From assembly GCA_013215055.1 (NCBI GenBank), contig JABSRQ010000047.1, positions 1-36,548 of the forward strand: 36,548 bases of DNA. Reading direction: 5' to 3'. Position numbers and translations under genes: made by a program. The notes under the pieces were generated by a model. It had not been told where the DNA came from, searched no databases, and was given only the letters and a program-made list of their open reading frames with translations. The stretch is from Pseudomonadales bacterium (GTDB lineage Bacteria > Pseudomonadota > Gammaproteobacteria > Pseudomonadales > DT-91). This document shows, one piece after another, positions 26,617 through 34,545 of this stretch (positions within the stretch are counted from its first letter, which is position 1; every line of letters starts with the position of its first letter).

Positions 26617-26649
26617 CGCCACTTCTATTTTTGGCTCTTTTGGGTTCTT

Positions 26650-27471
26650 TTACTTGCCGGTAAATGTGGGTTTCCTTTTTTCTGAAAAAGCTGTCACGGC
26701 TTCCATCAGATCATGGGAAGGGATTATATTGGCACTGATAGAGGCCACATATTTAAGGCCGTCATCAATGGATTTTCCGACACCATAATTTAATACATCC
26801 TTGCTGGCCTGAACGGCCAGAGGGGAATTATCGGCAATTTTTTGCGCCATTTTTTCTGCTGCTAGCAACAAGGTTTCATAATCTTCAAGCACCTGATTGA
26901 CCAGTAAAATCTTTTCAGCCCGCTGCGCGGTGATATTTTTGGCGGTAAAGGCAAGTTCTCGGGTAATGCCCTGGCCTACAATTAACGGCAGGCGCTGGAG
27001 AACCCCCACATCAGCAACAAAACCCACCGCAGCTTCTTTGAGGCAGAACTGAGCATCCGCTGTACATAGCCTTATATCACAGGCCGTGATCATGTCTAGA
27101 CCCGCGCCGATGCAATAGCCGTGCACGGCAGCAATGACAGGTTTTCTGATTTTTTCTATCACCGTCATGGTTTCTTGTAGGGGATAAATTTTCTTAAGCA
27201 GCTGCCATTTCACCCCGCCCTTTTGCTCGGCGTCCATTAGCTCAGGCAACTCTGCCAGCATGCCCATCAAATCAATGCCTACACAAAAGTCATCACCCTT
27301 GCCTGCCACAATAATGGCTCTTACCTCGGGGTCATTATCCAGCGCAGTAAATATGGCCGGCGCATCATGCCAGGCAGGTGGGTGCATGGCATTTTTCTTT
27401 TCTGGTCTATTTAAATATACCCAGGCAATGGCGCCTTTTTTTTCGACAAGATAATAGTCGCTGCTATGCAT
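26650..27471 (-). CDS. Crotonase-family protein, probable delta(3,5)-delta(2,4)-dienoyl-CoA isomerase
   Basis: The 273-residue product is a typical enoyl-CoA hydratase/isomerase fold protein with LNRPEKKNAM near 20, the oxyanion loop FCVGIDL (62-68), and HGYCIGAGLD (117-126). The catalytic residues fit dienoyl-CoA isomerase (ECH1) rather than hydratase. Asp126, Glu146 and Asp154 have the ECH1 spacing (20 and 8 residues), and the motif KEAAVGFVADVGVLQRLP matches that family closely. The reaction would isomerise 3,5-dienoyl-CoA to 2,4-dienoyl-CoA in beta-oxidation of unsaturated fatty acids with odd-numbered double bonds. The start is ATG 27471, with AGGAAG upstream. It overlaps the preceding small ORF by 8 bp. 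Confidence 0.9.
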   Translation of the reverse strand: MHSSDYYLVEKKGAIAWVYLNRPEKKNAMHPPAWHDAPAIFTALDNDPEVRAIIVAGKGDDFCVGIDLMGMLAELPELMDAEQKGGVKWQLLKKIYPLQETMTVIEKIRKPVIAAVHGYCIGAGLDMITACDIRLCTADAQFCLKEAAVGFVADVGVLQRLPLIVGQGITRELAFTAKNITAQRAEKILLVNQVLEDYETLLLAAEKMAQKIADNSPLAVQASKDVLNYGVGKSIDDGLKYVASISANIIPSHDLMEAVTAFSEKRKPTFTGK

Positions 27472-27754
27472 GTTTATCTTCCTGTTTTTTATTTATCGGC
27501 CGTTTACTAGTAGCCAACTTTTTAAAGATCCTATAAAGGGGGCAGAGCCATGGAAACCCATAAGGTGTTATTTTTGGCTGCTCTATTGAGGCTGGCAGTT
27601 CAATAAGGCTTGCCCTTTGATTGTTAAGGTTAGTTCTTTTAATTATTGGTGTAATGGCTTGCGCTAAAAACACGGGAACAATACGGTTATCAACAAGCTG
27701 TATTAGCACAAAAAAGGCATGATCTTCAGCTGCGATAACAAAACGCCATGACAT
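27464..27754 (-). CDS. Small hypothetical protein upstream of the crotonase gene
   Basis: The 96-residue frame overlaps the crotonase start by 8 bp on the same strand, which would allow coupled translation. The N-terminal half is hydrophobic (FFVLIQLVDNRIVPVFLAQA) and the C-terminus basic. I recognise no family and see no clear ribosome site at ATG 27754. It may be real because of the overlap, or chance. Confidence 0.35.
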   Translation of the reverse strand: MSWRFVIAAEDHAFFVLIQLVDNRIVPVFLAQAITPIIKRTNLNNQRASLIELPASIEQPKITPYGFPWLCPLYRIFKKLATSKRPINKKQEDKHA

Positions 27755-27892
27755 GCATGATTCTTAGGGATCTCGATTTTATTGTTCCCTTGCCGCCCAT
27801 ATGTAAGCGATCGATAACATCTCTATTGCCTAATACAGCCAATAAGAACATGATCCGATCACAAAACAATAGCCTGCAGTAAGAGCACATTA

Positions 27893-28600
27893 ATGCCTTT
27901 TTTGAACTTACCCCTATGGGAACATTTAGCTTTACCCTTTTTTTTAGTGTCGTGGATGGGTTACACTTTTTTTGCCAAATTCATGTCTACTCGTACCCAC
28001 TGCCTTGCCTCCGTTTTGGAGGTGCACAGAACGTGGTGGATGGAGCGTATGTTATTAAGAGATAACCGTGTTGCCGATGCCGCTTTATTAGCCAACATTG
28101 AGCGTAACGTTAACTTCTTTGCATCCACCACGCTTCTTATTATTGCCGCAACCCTGACAGCCCTTACCGCTGATTTTGAATTTAAACTGTTTGCCTACAC
28201 GTTTGATCACAGTGACAGCCAGTTAAAGTTAGCGCTGATGCTAGGCATTATGGTTTATGCTTTTTTTGCCTTTACTTGGTCCTTAAGGCAGTACGGTTTT
28301 GTCAGTGTTTTAATTGGTGCTGCGCCTACGCCAGGCCAAGACGAATTTAGCCTTGAGCAACGTAAAGAATATGCGCATGCCACGGGCAAGGTTTTAGACC
28401 AGGCAGGGAAAAGCTATAATTACGGCCTGCGTTCTTATTATTTCACGCTGGCTATACTGGCTTGGTTTGTTCATCCGTTATTATTTTTGCTGGCCACAGC
28501 CACTGTAGTAAGCGTTTTATATATGCGAGAGTTTCATTCTGAACCGTTAAAGTACATGGCTATGGATGTGGAACTATTAAAAACATCCGACAAAGATTAA
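27893..28600 (+). CDS. DUF599 family membrane protein
   Basis: The 235-residue product has four probable transmembrane helices (~8-30, ~80-100, ~118-138, ~185-212). It carries the conserved DUF599 signature: RTWWMERMLLRDNRVADAALL and the Phe-Phe-Ala-Ser-Thr-Thr block (NFFASTTLLIIAA). Function is unknown; it is an inner-membrane protein. It is read divergently from the crotonase gene and ends near a gene-poor gap. Confidence 0.88.
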   Translation: MPFLNLPLWEHLALPFFLVSWMGYTFFAKFMSTRTHCLASVLEVHRTWWMERMLLRDNRVADAALLANIERNVNFFASTTLLIIAATLTALTADFEFKLFAYTFDHSDSQLKLALMLGIMVYAFFAFTWSLRQYGFVSVLIGAAPTPGQDEFSLEQRKEYAHATGKVLDQAGKSYNYGLRSYYFTLAILAWFVHPLLFLLATATVVSVLYMREFHSEPLKYMAMDVELLKTSDKD

Positions 28601-28939
28601 GGCCATTAAAACCCAACCAGCGTTATTTTGGCCACGCTCTTTAGACAGTCATTTCAATGATTCTGCCGCCTTGATTAAAGCGCTGAGGATTAAACCCAGG
28701 GCCAAAGGCTGGGTGTAAACCGCCACCCAGCAATGCCAGCCATTGATCAAACGGCTGCTTAGCCTGAAGTGTATCAATCCCCCATGGGGTTGATCTTTAA
28801 AAAGGCTTCGCCTGTTCAACGCAAGCTTGATGAATTCATCCTCAACGATGATCGGAACGGTTTGCAGGGTGCAGGTTTTTTTACCCTTGCAGTTCACTCA
28901 AGGTATTTCTTCTCAGTGTTAATATTATTTTAATTTTTG
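28601..28939. other. Intergenic, no gene supported
   Basis: This 339-bp gap lies between the convergent DUF599 and regulator genes. An 82-codon minus-strand ORF (28649-28897) has no recognisable features. No clear U-tailed hairpin was seen. Confidence 0.45.
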
Positions 28940-29704
28940 TCACTCTTCAAAAGCGATGACATCAACAATCAATTCCGATTCCACATCACGCTCAGGCAGG
29001 TAGTCACAAATAAATAGCTGATGTTCAGGTAAGTCAGCAAGCTCAAAATAGCGTTGTGATAGATTGGCGTACTTATTCGCGATATCCTGAATTTCTTCAT
29101 ACATCTTTGCTCGAATTTCGTCATTAAGTTTAAGTGACTTCACTAATAATAAATCGGCATAGGGTTCCTGCGAGACAATTTTATCGCCAATGGTCTTAAG
29201 GTTTTTATGAATATTATGAGTGACCATGGCACTGTCATCAGAAAAATCTATCGGCAATGTTACCAAAAACTTAAAATACTGATCATCGGTGCGTTTAATA
29301 ATGCCGATGTCCTGCAGCTTATTCATATAAGCTTCGGTAGAAGCCGGGCTAATGGCGCTGATGTTTTCTATATCTTTAGGTGTTTGTTGAAAATGAAATA
29401 GCGCTTTGAAATAGGTGTAAAGCGCCGGATTTTGATAAAAGGCTAAATCCTGCTCCTGCGTGAAAACATTATTCCTGTTTTCTTGTTGTTCAATGGTATT
29501 CCATACATCGATGAAATCCAGGCCCACCGCATCACATAAAGCCAGTAGTTTTGACATGGATATTTCACCGGCATTAAGCTGGCGTTTTACCGTAAGCAAT
29601 GAAACTTCTAATTTATCGGCCAGTTGCTGATAGGTATCGCCCTGGGTTTTAACTTCATCTTTGATTAACGATAAACAGCGTTTGATTTTATCCTGATAAT
29701 TCAT
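28940..29704 (-). CDS. XRE-type HTH regulator with winged-helix middle domain (paralog 2)
   Basis: The 254-residue product has an N-terminal XRE/Cro-like helix-turn-helix (~18-65: TYQQLADKLEVSLLTVKRQL...KLLALCDAVGLDF). A winged-helix-like middle part follows (~108-150: PKDIENISAISPASTEAYMNKLQDIGIIKR), then an unassigned C-terminal domain. It is a paralog of the gene just upstream (4-bp gap), with the same domain order, so the pair arose by tandem duplication and is co-transcribed. It may bind the inverted repeats upstream of the pair. The target genes are unknown. Confidence 0.8.
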   Translation of the reverse strand: MNYQDKIKRCLSLIKDEVKTQGDTYQQLADKLEVSLLTVKRQLNAGEISMSKLLALCDAVGLDFIDVWNTIEQQENRNNVFTQEQDLAFYQNPALYTYFKALFHFQQTPKDIENISAISPASTEAYMNKLQDIGIIKRTDDQYFKFLVTLPIDFSDDSAMVTHNIHKNLKTIGDKIVSQEPYADLLLVKSLKLNDEIRAKMYEEIQDIANKYANLSQRYFELADLPEHQLFICDYLPERDVESELIVDVIAFEE

Positions 29705-29708
29705 AGTG

Positions 29709-30485
29709 CTAATTCTTTTTTAGGTCGTTACTGGTAATGTCAGTGATGGGCGTTTCATCAAGCGTGTGATGCGGTTTTAAGAGGCAGGCAGCTAAGCATA
29801 TAGCGGGCTGGTGGCTGTTGATAAAATAGCGATCAGAGATACCGCCATATTTAGAAAACAGCTCATAAATATCCAGATTTATCTGCCCTAACAGTTGTGG
29901 ACTGAGTTTAAGTGTTTTAACGATCTTCATCTCCGGCGCTTTATTAGGCACAAAATATCGATCGGCAAGATCATAACATCCCTTTTTAAAGCCTTGATTA
30001 GTCGTACGTGTGTTAGGGGCCATAAACCCCAGAGGTGCGCTGACTAATATGCGAACTTTCCCTTGTAAGGAAAGTTGTATCAGGCCCAGTTTTTCTAATT
30101 TTCGTAAATACGCATGGGTGGAGGCAGGGCTGATTTTATATTTATTTTCTATCTCTTTGGGTGAAAGTGTTTTGGCAAAAAGAATGTGAAAATACCGATG
30201 CAGGTGTGGATTTTTAGAGAAGGCAACATCCTGCGCTTCGGTGAAACGGGTAATTTGGGGTCTTTCCTGGATGGTTTGACGCCATATATCGCTAACCTCA
30301 ATATCGGCAGCTTCACAAAGTGCCATCAATTTAGACATGTTGATGTCTTCGGCATTGATCTGGCGTTTAATGGTCTGTATAGAAACGCCAAGATTATCGG
30401 CTAATTGTTGATAGGGAATGGATTTCGCTTTCACCTCTTTTTTTAAGGCTGCTAGAAATTTACGGGTTTTATCTTGATACTCCAT
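29709..30485 (-). CDS. XRE-type HTH regulator with winged-helix middle domain (paralog 1)
   Basis: The 258-residue product has the same architecture as its neighbour: an XRE HTH at ~18-65 (PYQQLADNLGVSIQTIKRQI...KLMALCEAADIEV), a winged-helix-like segment at ~108-150 (KEIENKYKISPASTHAYLRKLEKLGLI) and an unassigned C-terminal half. The N-terminal ~75 residues are the best conserved between the two; the C-terminal parts differ, so they may sense different signals or form a heterodimer. It is the first gene of the pair, directly downstream of an operator-like region. Confidence 0.8.
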   Translation of the reverse strand: MEYQDKTRKFLAALKKEVKAKSIPYQQLADNLGVSIQTIKRQINAEDINMSKLMALCEAADIEVSDIWRQTIQERPQITRFTEAQDVAFSKNPHLHRYFHILFAKTLSPKEIENKYKISPASTHAYLRKLEKLGLIQLSLQGKVRILVSAPLGFMAPNTRTTNQGFKKGCYDLADRYFVPNKAPEMKIVKTLKLSPQLLGQINLDIYELFSKYGGISDRYFINSHQPAICLAACLLKPHHTLDETPITDITSNDLKKN

Positions 30486-30539
30486 AGCTTGGGATATTGC
30501 CTTTATCTGTATGTAGTGACGTTAGCGGGTATTTAACCG

Positions 30540-30635
30540 CAGTTAAGGTAAGGGGAAAAGTGCCCATCAGAAAGTATTATACCTTACTTATTTTTTCGTA
30601 TAAAAGTATCGTTAAGTGATACTGGTAAGGTTTGC
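30540..30635 (-). promoter_or_regulatory. Operator-like region upstream of the XRE pair
   Basis: Nested inverted repeats lie here. AGTATC (30605-30610) and GATACT (30618-30623) flank a 7-nt spacer. Outside them are ACCTTAC (30581-30587) and GTAAGGT (30625-30631). A further GGTAAGG lies near 30547. The arrangement suggests a dimer-bound autoregulatory site. No target is proven. Confidence 0.4.
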
Positions 30636-30758
30636 GAAAATTACCCTAATCTACCTGACTTCAAAGCCACTAGTCTTTGAGGGAAAAGAAGTTATTCCAA
30701 TGAGTCGAAGTGTTGAAAAGTAACGTGTCATTTATTTTTTATTAGCGCTAACCGATGT

Positions 30759-30785
30759 AAGTAGAAGGGGGAGCCCCTTCTACTT
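30759..30785. repeat. Perfect 12-bp hairpin downstream of the beta-lactamase-fold gene
   Basis: aagtagaagggg and ccccttctactt pair perfectly around a gag loop. It lies 10 bp after the stop of the minus-strand gene ending at 30795. No T-run directly follows on either strand, so it may be a weak terminator, an RNA-stability hairpin or a leftover repeat. Confidence 0.6.
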
Positions 30786-30794
30786 AAACTGAAG

Positions 30795-31889
30795 CTACAA
30801 AGGAATATCCTCAATTGGCATGTCTAGCAGTTGATTCATGATTAGGGCCTGCACCAACTTATCAAAGTTCTCATCACGTTTATTGGAAAGCAATATCATC
30901 ACCGTTTCAGTTTCTGGGATCATTAAAATAAAAGAAGTGAAACCCCCGAGTTGCCCCTTATGCCCGATGATCTGATGCGCGCCTATATCCTCAACCCCCC
31001 AGCCATAACCCGCCTCAGGCGTAGCAAAAAACATGATGTCGTTGTAAGCCGCTGGCACTAAAGAGTGATCACTATAAGACTGTGCCCATTTAGCCATATC
31101 CTCCAGGTTACTGGATAAAACGCCGGCAGAGTATACTAGAGACATATCTCCAGGGAATTGTGGCACAAACCCAGGTTCATAACCCAGGGCATATTGTTCA
31201 CCCGAAATGATAGTGGGGCCGCTCTCGGTATTGATCATGTTAAGCGGCGTTAGAATATTGTTACTAACATTGTCGATATAGGATAAGCCAGTGATAGTTT
31301 CCAATAGATATCCCAATAGAACGTAGCCACCATTGGAATATTTTGTCTGAGTACCGGGGTCAAACTCTAGCGGTTTATCCTTTGTTATCGCGACCAGCTC
31401 TTTGGGGCTGAGGTATTTATTCTCAGTTAGAAGTGGAAGGTGATCAGGGATACCCGAACGATGTGCAAGCAAATGATGCAGGGTGATTTCATCGCCGCGG
31501 GGATAATCGGGCAAATAATCGGAGACCGGGTCGTTAAAACTATTGATAACGCCCTGCTGTTCCAGCTTCACAATGGCCATGGCCGTAAATGCTTTCGTCA
31601 ATGAAAAAATTCGAAAACGTGTCTCAACTGTATTTTCTCTATTGGCTTCCTTATCAGCAAAGCCATAGGCTTTTTTAATAACAATCTCATTACCTTTTTT
31701 GAACATGGCAGTGCCATTAAAATTATAATGTTGCAAAATCTGGTCGGCCTCGCTGCCCTCTCCATATTCGATGAATTCAGGCGTTTCAGTTTGTACTGGA
31801 AGATCCACATTTGAGAAACCTAACTCCAGATTACAGGCGGTTAAAAAAATGCAGGTAACGCCAAATACTAGCGTTTTGATAGCGTTCAT
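30795..31889 (-). CDS. Serine hydrolase of the beta-lactamase class C / penicillin-binding fold, lipoprotein
   Basis: The 364-residue product has a lipoprotein signal with lipobox LTAC (Cys19). It carries the catalytic triad of serine beta-lactamase-like hydrolases: SLTK (Ser96, Lys99), YSN (Tyr184, Asn186) and HKG (310-312, the KTG equivalent). The HHLLAHRSGIPDH motif of the class C/esterase-like family is present. Such proteins act as D-aminopeptidases, esterases or peptidoglycan enzymes, and most are not antibiotic-resistance genes. The lipid anchor places it in the periplasm or outer membrane. ATG 31889 is preceded by AGGAAT. Confidence 0.9.
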   Translation of the reverse strand: MNAIKTLVFGVTCIFLTACNLELGFSNVDLPVQTETPEFIEYGEGSEADQILQHYNFNGTAMFKKGNEIVIKKAYGFADKEANRENTVETRFRIFSLTKAFTAMAIVKLEQQGVINSFNDPVSDYLPDYPRGDEITLHHLLAHRSGIPDHLPLLTENKYLSPKELVAITKDKPLEFDPGTQTKYSNGGYVLLGYLLETITGLSYIDNVSNNILTPLNMINTESGPTIISGEQYALGYEPGFVPQFPGDMSLVYSAGVLSSNLEDMAKWAQSYSDHSLVPAAYNDIMFFATPEAGYGWGVEDIGAHQIIGHKGQLGGFTSFILMIPETETVMILLSNKRDENFDKLVQALIMNQLLDMPIEDIPL

Positions 31890-32369
31890 ATTATATGATT
31901 CCTTTATTAAGATTTATATTTCTTATGCTGAAAAACAAAGCGCAGCACAGTCATTTTATTATTGTTTTTCGATCACCCAACTTGTTGTTGGGCATTCAAA
32001 CCTCACCAGCAAACAATCTCAAGGAAATGTTATACGGTGACTTTTTGAAGCTTAATTCAAGGCTCTCAAATAATTACAGTTAAACTCTTAAAGTACCTAC
32101 TTATGAATGAAATATGACCGCTTAAGTAACAGAAAACGATCCTGTGATAGCGTGTTAGATAGAGTTTGGATAGTGGAATTAGGTCTGCCCAGGAAGAAAG
32201 CTTTTTGGCACTATTGAGATACTGGAGCGAGTGGTCAACGTCTAATCGTTATAGACAGAAACTGAAAGAAAATGAGATCCAGCCCTGACAAGCGCAAACA
32301 TCAACGTCGTAAAGCTTTCATTTTTATTTCCCTGTGTTGCCGGCGTTCTGCCGAAGAGAATCTAGTTTT
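31890..32369. other. Intergenic between divergent genes, no gene supported
   Basis: This 480-bp gap separates the minus-strand beta-lactamase-fold gene from the plus-strand YdeI gene. Two small plus-strand ORFs overlap the 5' end of the former and look random. Promoters of both neighbours should lie here, but none stands out. Confidence 0.45.
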
Positions 32370-32945
32370 ATGCCTGAACCCGATCCAGAAAAAATCATGA
32401 GCTTTGCATCACCGAAAGATCTCGGCCGCTGGCTTGAGGTGAATCACGCCAGCGAAACTGAACTGTGGGTGAAGATATTCAAGAAAAAGACGGGCATTGC
32501 CAGCGTGACTTGGGACGATGTCGTGGTTGAGGCGCTGTGCTGGGGCTGGATCGATGGCATTAAGAAGTCAATCGATGAGCAGGCCTATCTCCAACGGATC
32601 ACGCCAAGATCCACGCGAAGCAACTGGTCAAAAAGGAACGTAGCGCATGTGCAGCGTTTAATAAACGAAGGCCGGATGACAGAGCCAGGACTGGTGCATG
32701 TTCGTGCCGCCAAAGCAGATGGCCGCTGGGAGAATGCTTATGTGGTAAGTGAAATGAAAGTGCCAGCGGATTTTCTGGCAGCACTAGAGAGCCAACCTGC
32801 AGCGAAACATTTTTTTGAAAGACTCACTAAGTCGAGTCGTTATGTCATCGCACACGGACTAACAAGTGCAAAAAAAACCGAAACTAGAGAGAGACGATTT
32901 ACAAAATTTATGGACATGCTTGGCAGAGAAGAAAAGCCGACTTAG
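32370..32945 (+). CDS. YdeI/OmpD-associated family protein
   Basis: The family pattern is clear: a short N-terminal helix, FASPKDLGRWLEVNH, ELWVKIFKKKTGIASVTWDD, EALCWGWIDGIKKSIDEQAY, RITPRSTRSNWSKRN and HVQRLINEGRMTEPGL. YdeI-like proteins are small, soluble and of uncertain function. Some were linked to antimicrobial-peptide or polymyxin resistance via OmpD. ATG 32370 (MPEPDPEK...) was chosen because it keeps a family-like length of 191 residues; ATG 32397 is also possible. No operon partner; it converges on the SDR gene. Confidence 0.85.
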   Translation: MPEPDPEKIMSFASPKDLGRWLEVNHASETELWVKIFKKKTGIASVTWDDVVVEALCWGWIDGIKKSIDEQAYLQRITPRSTRSNWSKRNVAHVQRLINEGRMTEPGLVHVRAAKADGRWENAYVVSEMKVPADFLAALESQPAAKHFFERLTKSSRYVIAHGLTSAKKTETRERRFTKFMDMLGREEKPT

Positions 32946-32963
32946 TCTGTAAAGCCCCCTAGA

Positions 32964-33641
32964 TTACCAAGGCAGCTGCTCACCATTGGAGTGCCAGAAG
33001 GTACCGGAGTTTTGCAGGGTCAATGCATCGATTCTTGTCATTAATCGCTGCGCCGCCTGATCTGGGGTGATATCACCATGGCCACCAATCATCTCGGTGC
33101 CGACTAAACCAGGGTGTAAAATCGCCACCGCAATATTGCTTGCAGCCACATCCTGCGCCAATGACACCGCGGCAATATTTAACGCCGCCTTGGACATCCG
33201 GTAGCCGTAACGCCCGCCACTGGTGTTGTCGGTGATCGAGCCCATGCGCGAGGTCATCATGGCAATTTTAGCGCCCGCATTCATCTGCGGCACTAACGCC
33301 TCAGCCACTCTTAGTGGGCCTAGCGCATTGGTTTCAAACTGGCTTTGAATGGATGCATAATCAATATCACCCAAGACCTCGTTGCGTAAAATACCGGCGT
33401 TATTGATGAGCACATCAATAGCCACGCCCTTCAGAGCCGCCTGAATATGCTCTGCCACATCGGCACTGGATACATCAATACCTTCTACCACGTTAACGCC
33501 TAATTGCTTCAGTTCCTCTGAAGCCGAACGACACAGTGCATACACGGTTACGTTATTGGATGGACTACTTTTTGATTGATAGAGCTTGGCGAAAGACAAG
33601 CCAATGCCGCGATTGGCGCCAGTGATAACAACAGTGGTCAC
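32964..33641 (-). CDS. Short-chain dehydrogenase/reductase (classical SDR)
   Basis: The 225-residue product has the NAD(P)-binding TGANRGIG (7-14), NNAG (80-83), catalytic Ser131 or nearby, and YxxxK (Tyr147, Lys151). It ends with a short substrate-loop region. An Arg after the glycine motif and the Cys-Arg-Ser at ~37-39 lean towards NADP, but the substrate is not predictable. Similar proteins are often annotated C-factor-like or sniffer-like oxidoreductases. GTG 33641 is the start, with AAGGAG 7 nt upstream. Confidence 0.9.
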   Translation of the reverse strand: MTTVVITGANRGIGLSFAKLYQSKSSPSNNVTVYALCRSASEELKQLGVNVVEGIDVSSADVAEHIQAALKGVAIDVLINNAGILRNEVLGDIDYASIQSQFETNALGPLRVAEALVPQMNAGAKIAMMTSRMGSITDNTSGGRYGYRMSKAALNIAAVSLAQDVAASNIAVAILHPGLVGTEMIGGHGDITPDQAAQRLMTRIDALTLQNSGTFWHSNGEQLPW

Positions 33642-33713
33642 GGTGATCTCCTTATGAGATGAAATATTGGGGGAAATTATTTAACCGTATATGAGATTAA
33701 AGGGGAAGCTTAA

Positions 33714-34208
33714 GAGATTTTCCTCATTATTAAAAAAGCCAAAGGTGGTGAGTACACTTTTAGCCCGCATCATACGGATATTCCTCATCAGTCTACAGCT
33801 GCGATTCAAAAGCAGCTGTCTAAACAGCGTAAAGCGGTTGAAGGCCGAGTGCCCTCTCACTTTGTGGACATACTCAATTTAGCCAGCTCTGAGTTGGGTG
33901 CGGCTACCGAGTTCTCCCCTAGTCTGATTAAGTTTTATATTCATGGTTTAGCCGAAGGCGATATTTCATCGGCTAATTTGAGTGCTTTTTTAACCAGCGA
34001 TTTAGCCCAAGGCAAGGCCAATAAACGTTTATCACTTAAAGGGCGTTATGTGGCAGAGGAAGCTGAGAGGTTAAAAGCGCAGAATAATATTGGCTCAACC
34101 ACGGAGCTGTTAAAATCTGTGGTATTAAAAATTCATGATGATATTTTGGTACACAAACGCAGCAAACCGATTAAGGCTTTACAGCATGTGATTGCGGCTA
34201 TGGCGTAG
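33714..34208 (+). CDS. Hypothetical soluble protein, probably 5'-truncated or frameshifted
   Basis: The frame is open from 33714 and reads IFLIIKKAKGGEYTFSPHHT, then ...KQLSKQRKAVEGRVPSHFVDILNLASSELGAATEF and a charged helical C-terminus. The first candidate start is GTG 33849, which gives 119 residues, yet protein-like sequence lies upstream. ATG 33691 begins in another frame (MRLKGKLKRFSSLLKK...), so one indel may have separated a start from the body. No family recognised. The gene ends 22 bp before the 3' end of the minus-strand RNA candidate at 34231. Confidence 0.5.
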   Translation, partial: EIFLIIKKAKGGEYTFSPHHTDIPHQSTAAIQKQLSKQRKAVEGRVPSHFVDILNLASSELGAATEFSPSLIKFYIHGLAEGDISSANLSAFLTSDLAQGKANKRLSLKGRYVAEEAERLKAQNNIGSTTELLKSVVLKIHDDILVHKRSKPIKALQHVIAAMA

Positions 34209-34230
34209 ATATGAGTTAAACAGAAAGGCA

Positions 34231-34352
34231 TAAAAAAAGCCGGTGATGTAAGGGGGCATCACCGGCTCAAAATGAGTTGTTCCACAACTCTTGGAACAGA
34301 AAACCTTAGGGGGGATTTTCTGCTCCAGCCACTATCAGGTAATAGGAGTGGT
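34231..34352 (-). ncRNA. Candidate small RNA with intrinsic terminator, copy 1
   Basis: On the minus strand four stems occur in order. P1: CCAC/GTGG (34348-34351 with 34329-34332). P2: GGAGCAGAAAA/TTTTCTGTTCC (34316-34326 with 34293-34303). P3: GAGTTGT/ACAACTC (34284-34290 with 34274-34280). P4: GCCGGTGATG/CATCACCGGC (34257-34266 with 34239-34248), directly followed by seven Ts, a classic terminator. Copy 2 lies at 36194-36315. P2 contains a G.U pair on this strand where the plus strand has A.C. An upstream block (34366-34383) is shared with copy 2 and may hold the promoter. Confidence 0.65.
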
Positions 34353-34365
34353 GATCTTTAAAAAG

Positions 34366-34390
34366 GTTCAAATTCATTTCAAATAAATAT
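34366..34390 (-). promoter_or_regulatory. Conserved upstream block of the RNA candidate (copy 1)
   Basis: gttcaaattcatttcaaataaat here and gttcaaattaatttaaaata at 36327 lie 14 and 12 bp outside P1 of the two RNA copies. Being conserved and AT-rich, the block is a candidate promoter for minus-strand transcription. No -10/-35 pair is assigned. Confidence 0.4.
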
Positions 34391-34545
34391 CTTTTGTTAA
34401 CAAAGCCTTCATTTTTTATCGTGCCAACGCTGCACAATTAATTCGATTTATCACGTAGAAAACCGTGGACGTTTTACGGCAACAGAACTACTGTTTATAT
34501 ACTCATACTGATTAAATAATCAGCGGTTTTTACGAGGGTATTGCC

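Noticed and set aside
28649..28897. 82-codon minus-strand ORF
   Set aside because: No ribosome site, no recognisable domain, and located in a convergent gap.
30795..31889. Antibiotic-resistance beta-lactamase
   Set aside because: The SxxK/YxN/HxG fold is present, but the sequence is of the broad serine-hydrolase/esterase-like group; resistance cannot be claimed.
32140..32300. Possible transposase remnant before the YdeI gene
   Set aside because: A few short translated words looked suggestive, but no frame is long enough and no inverted repeats flank it.
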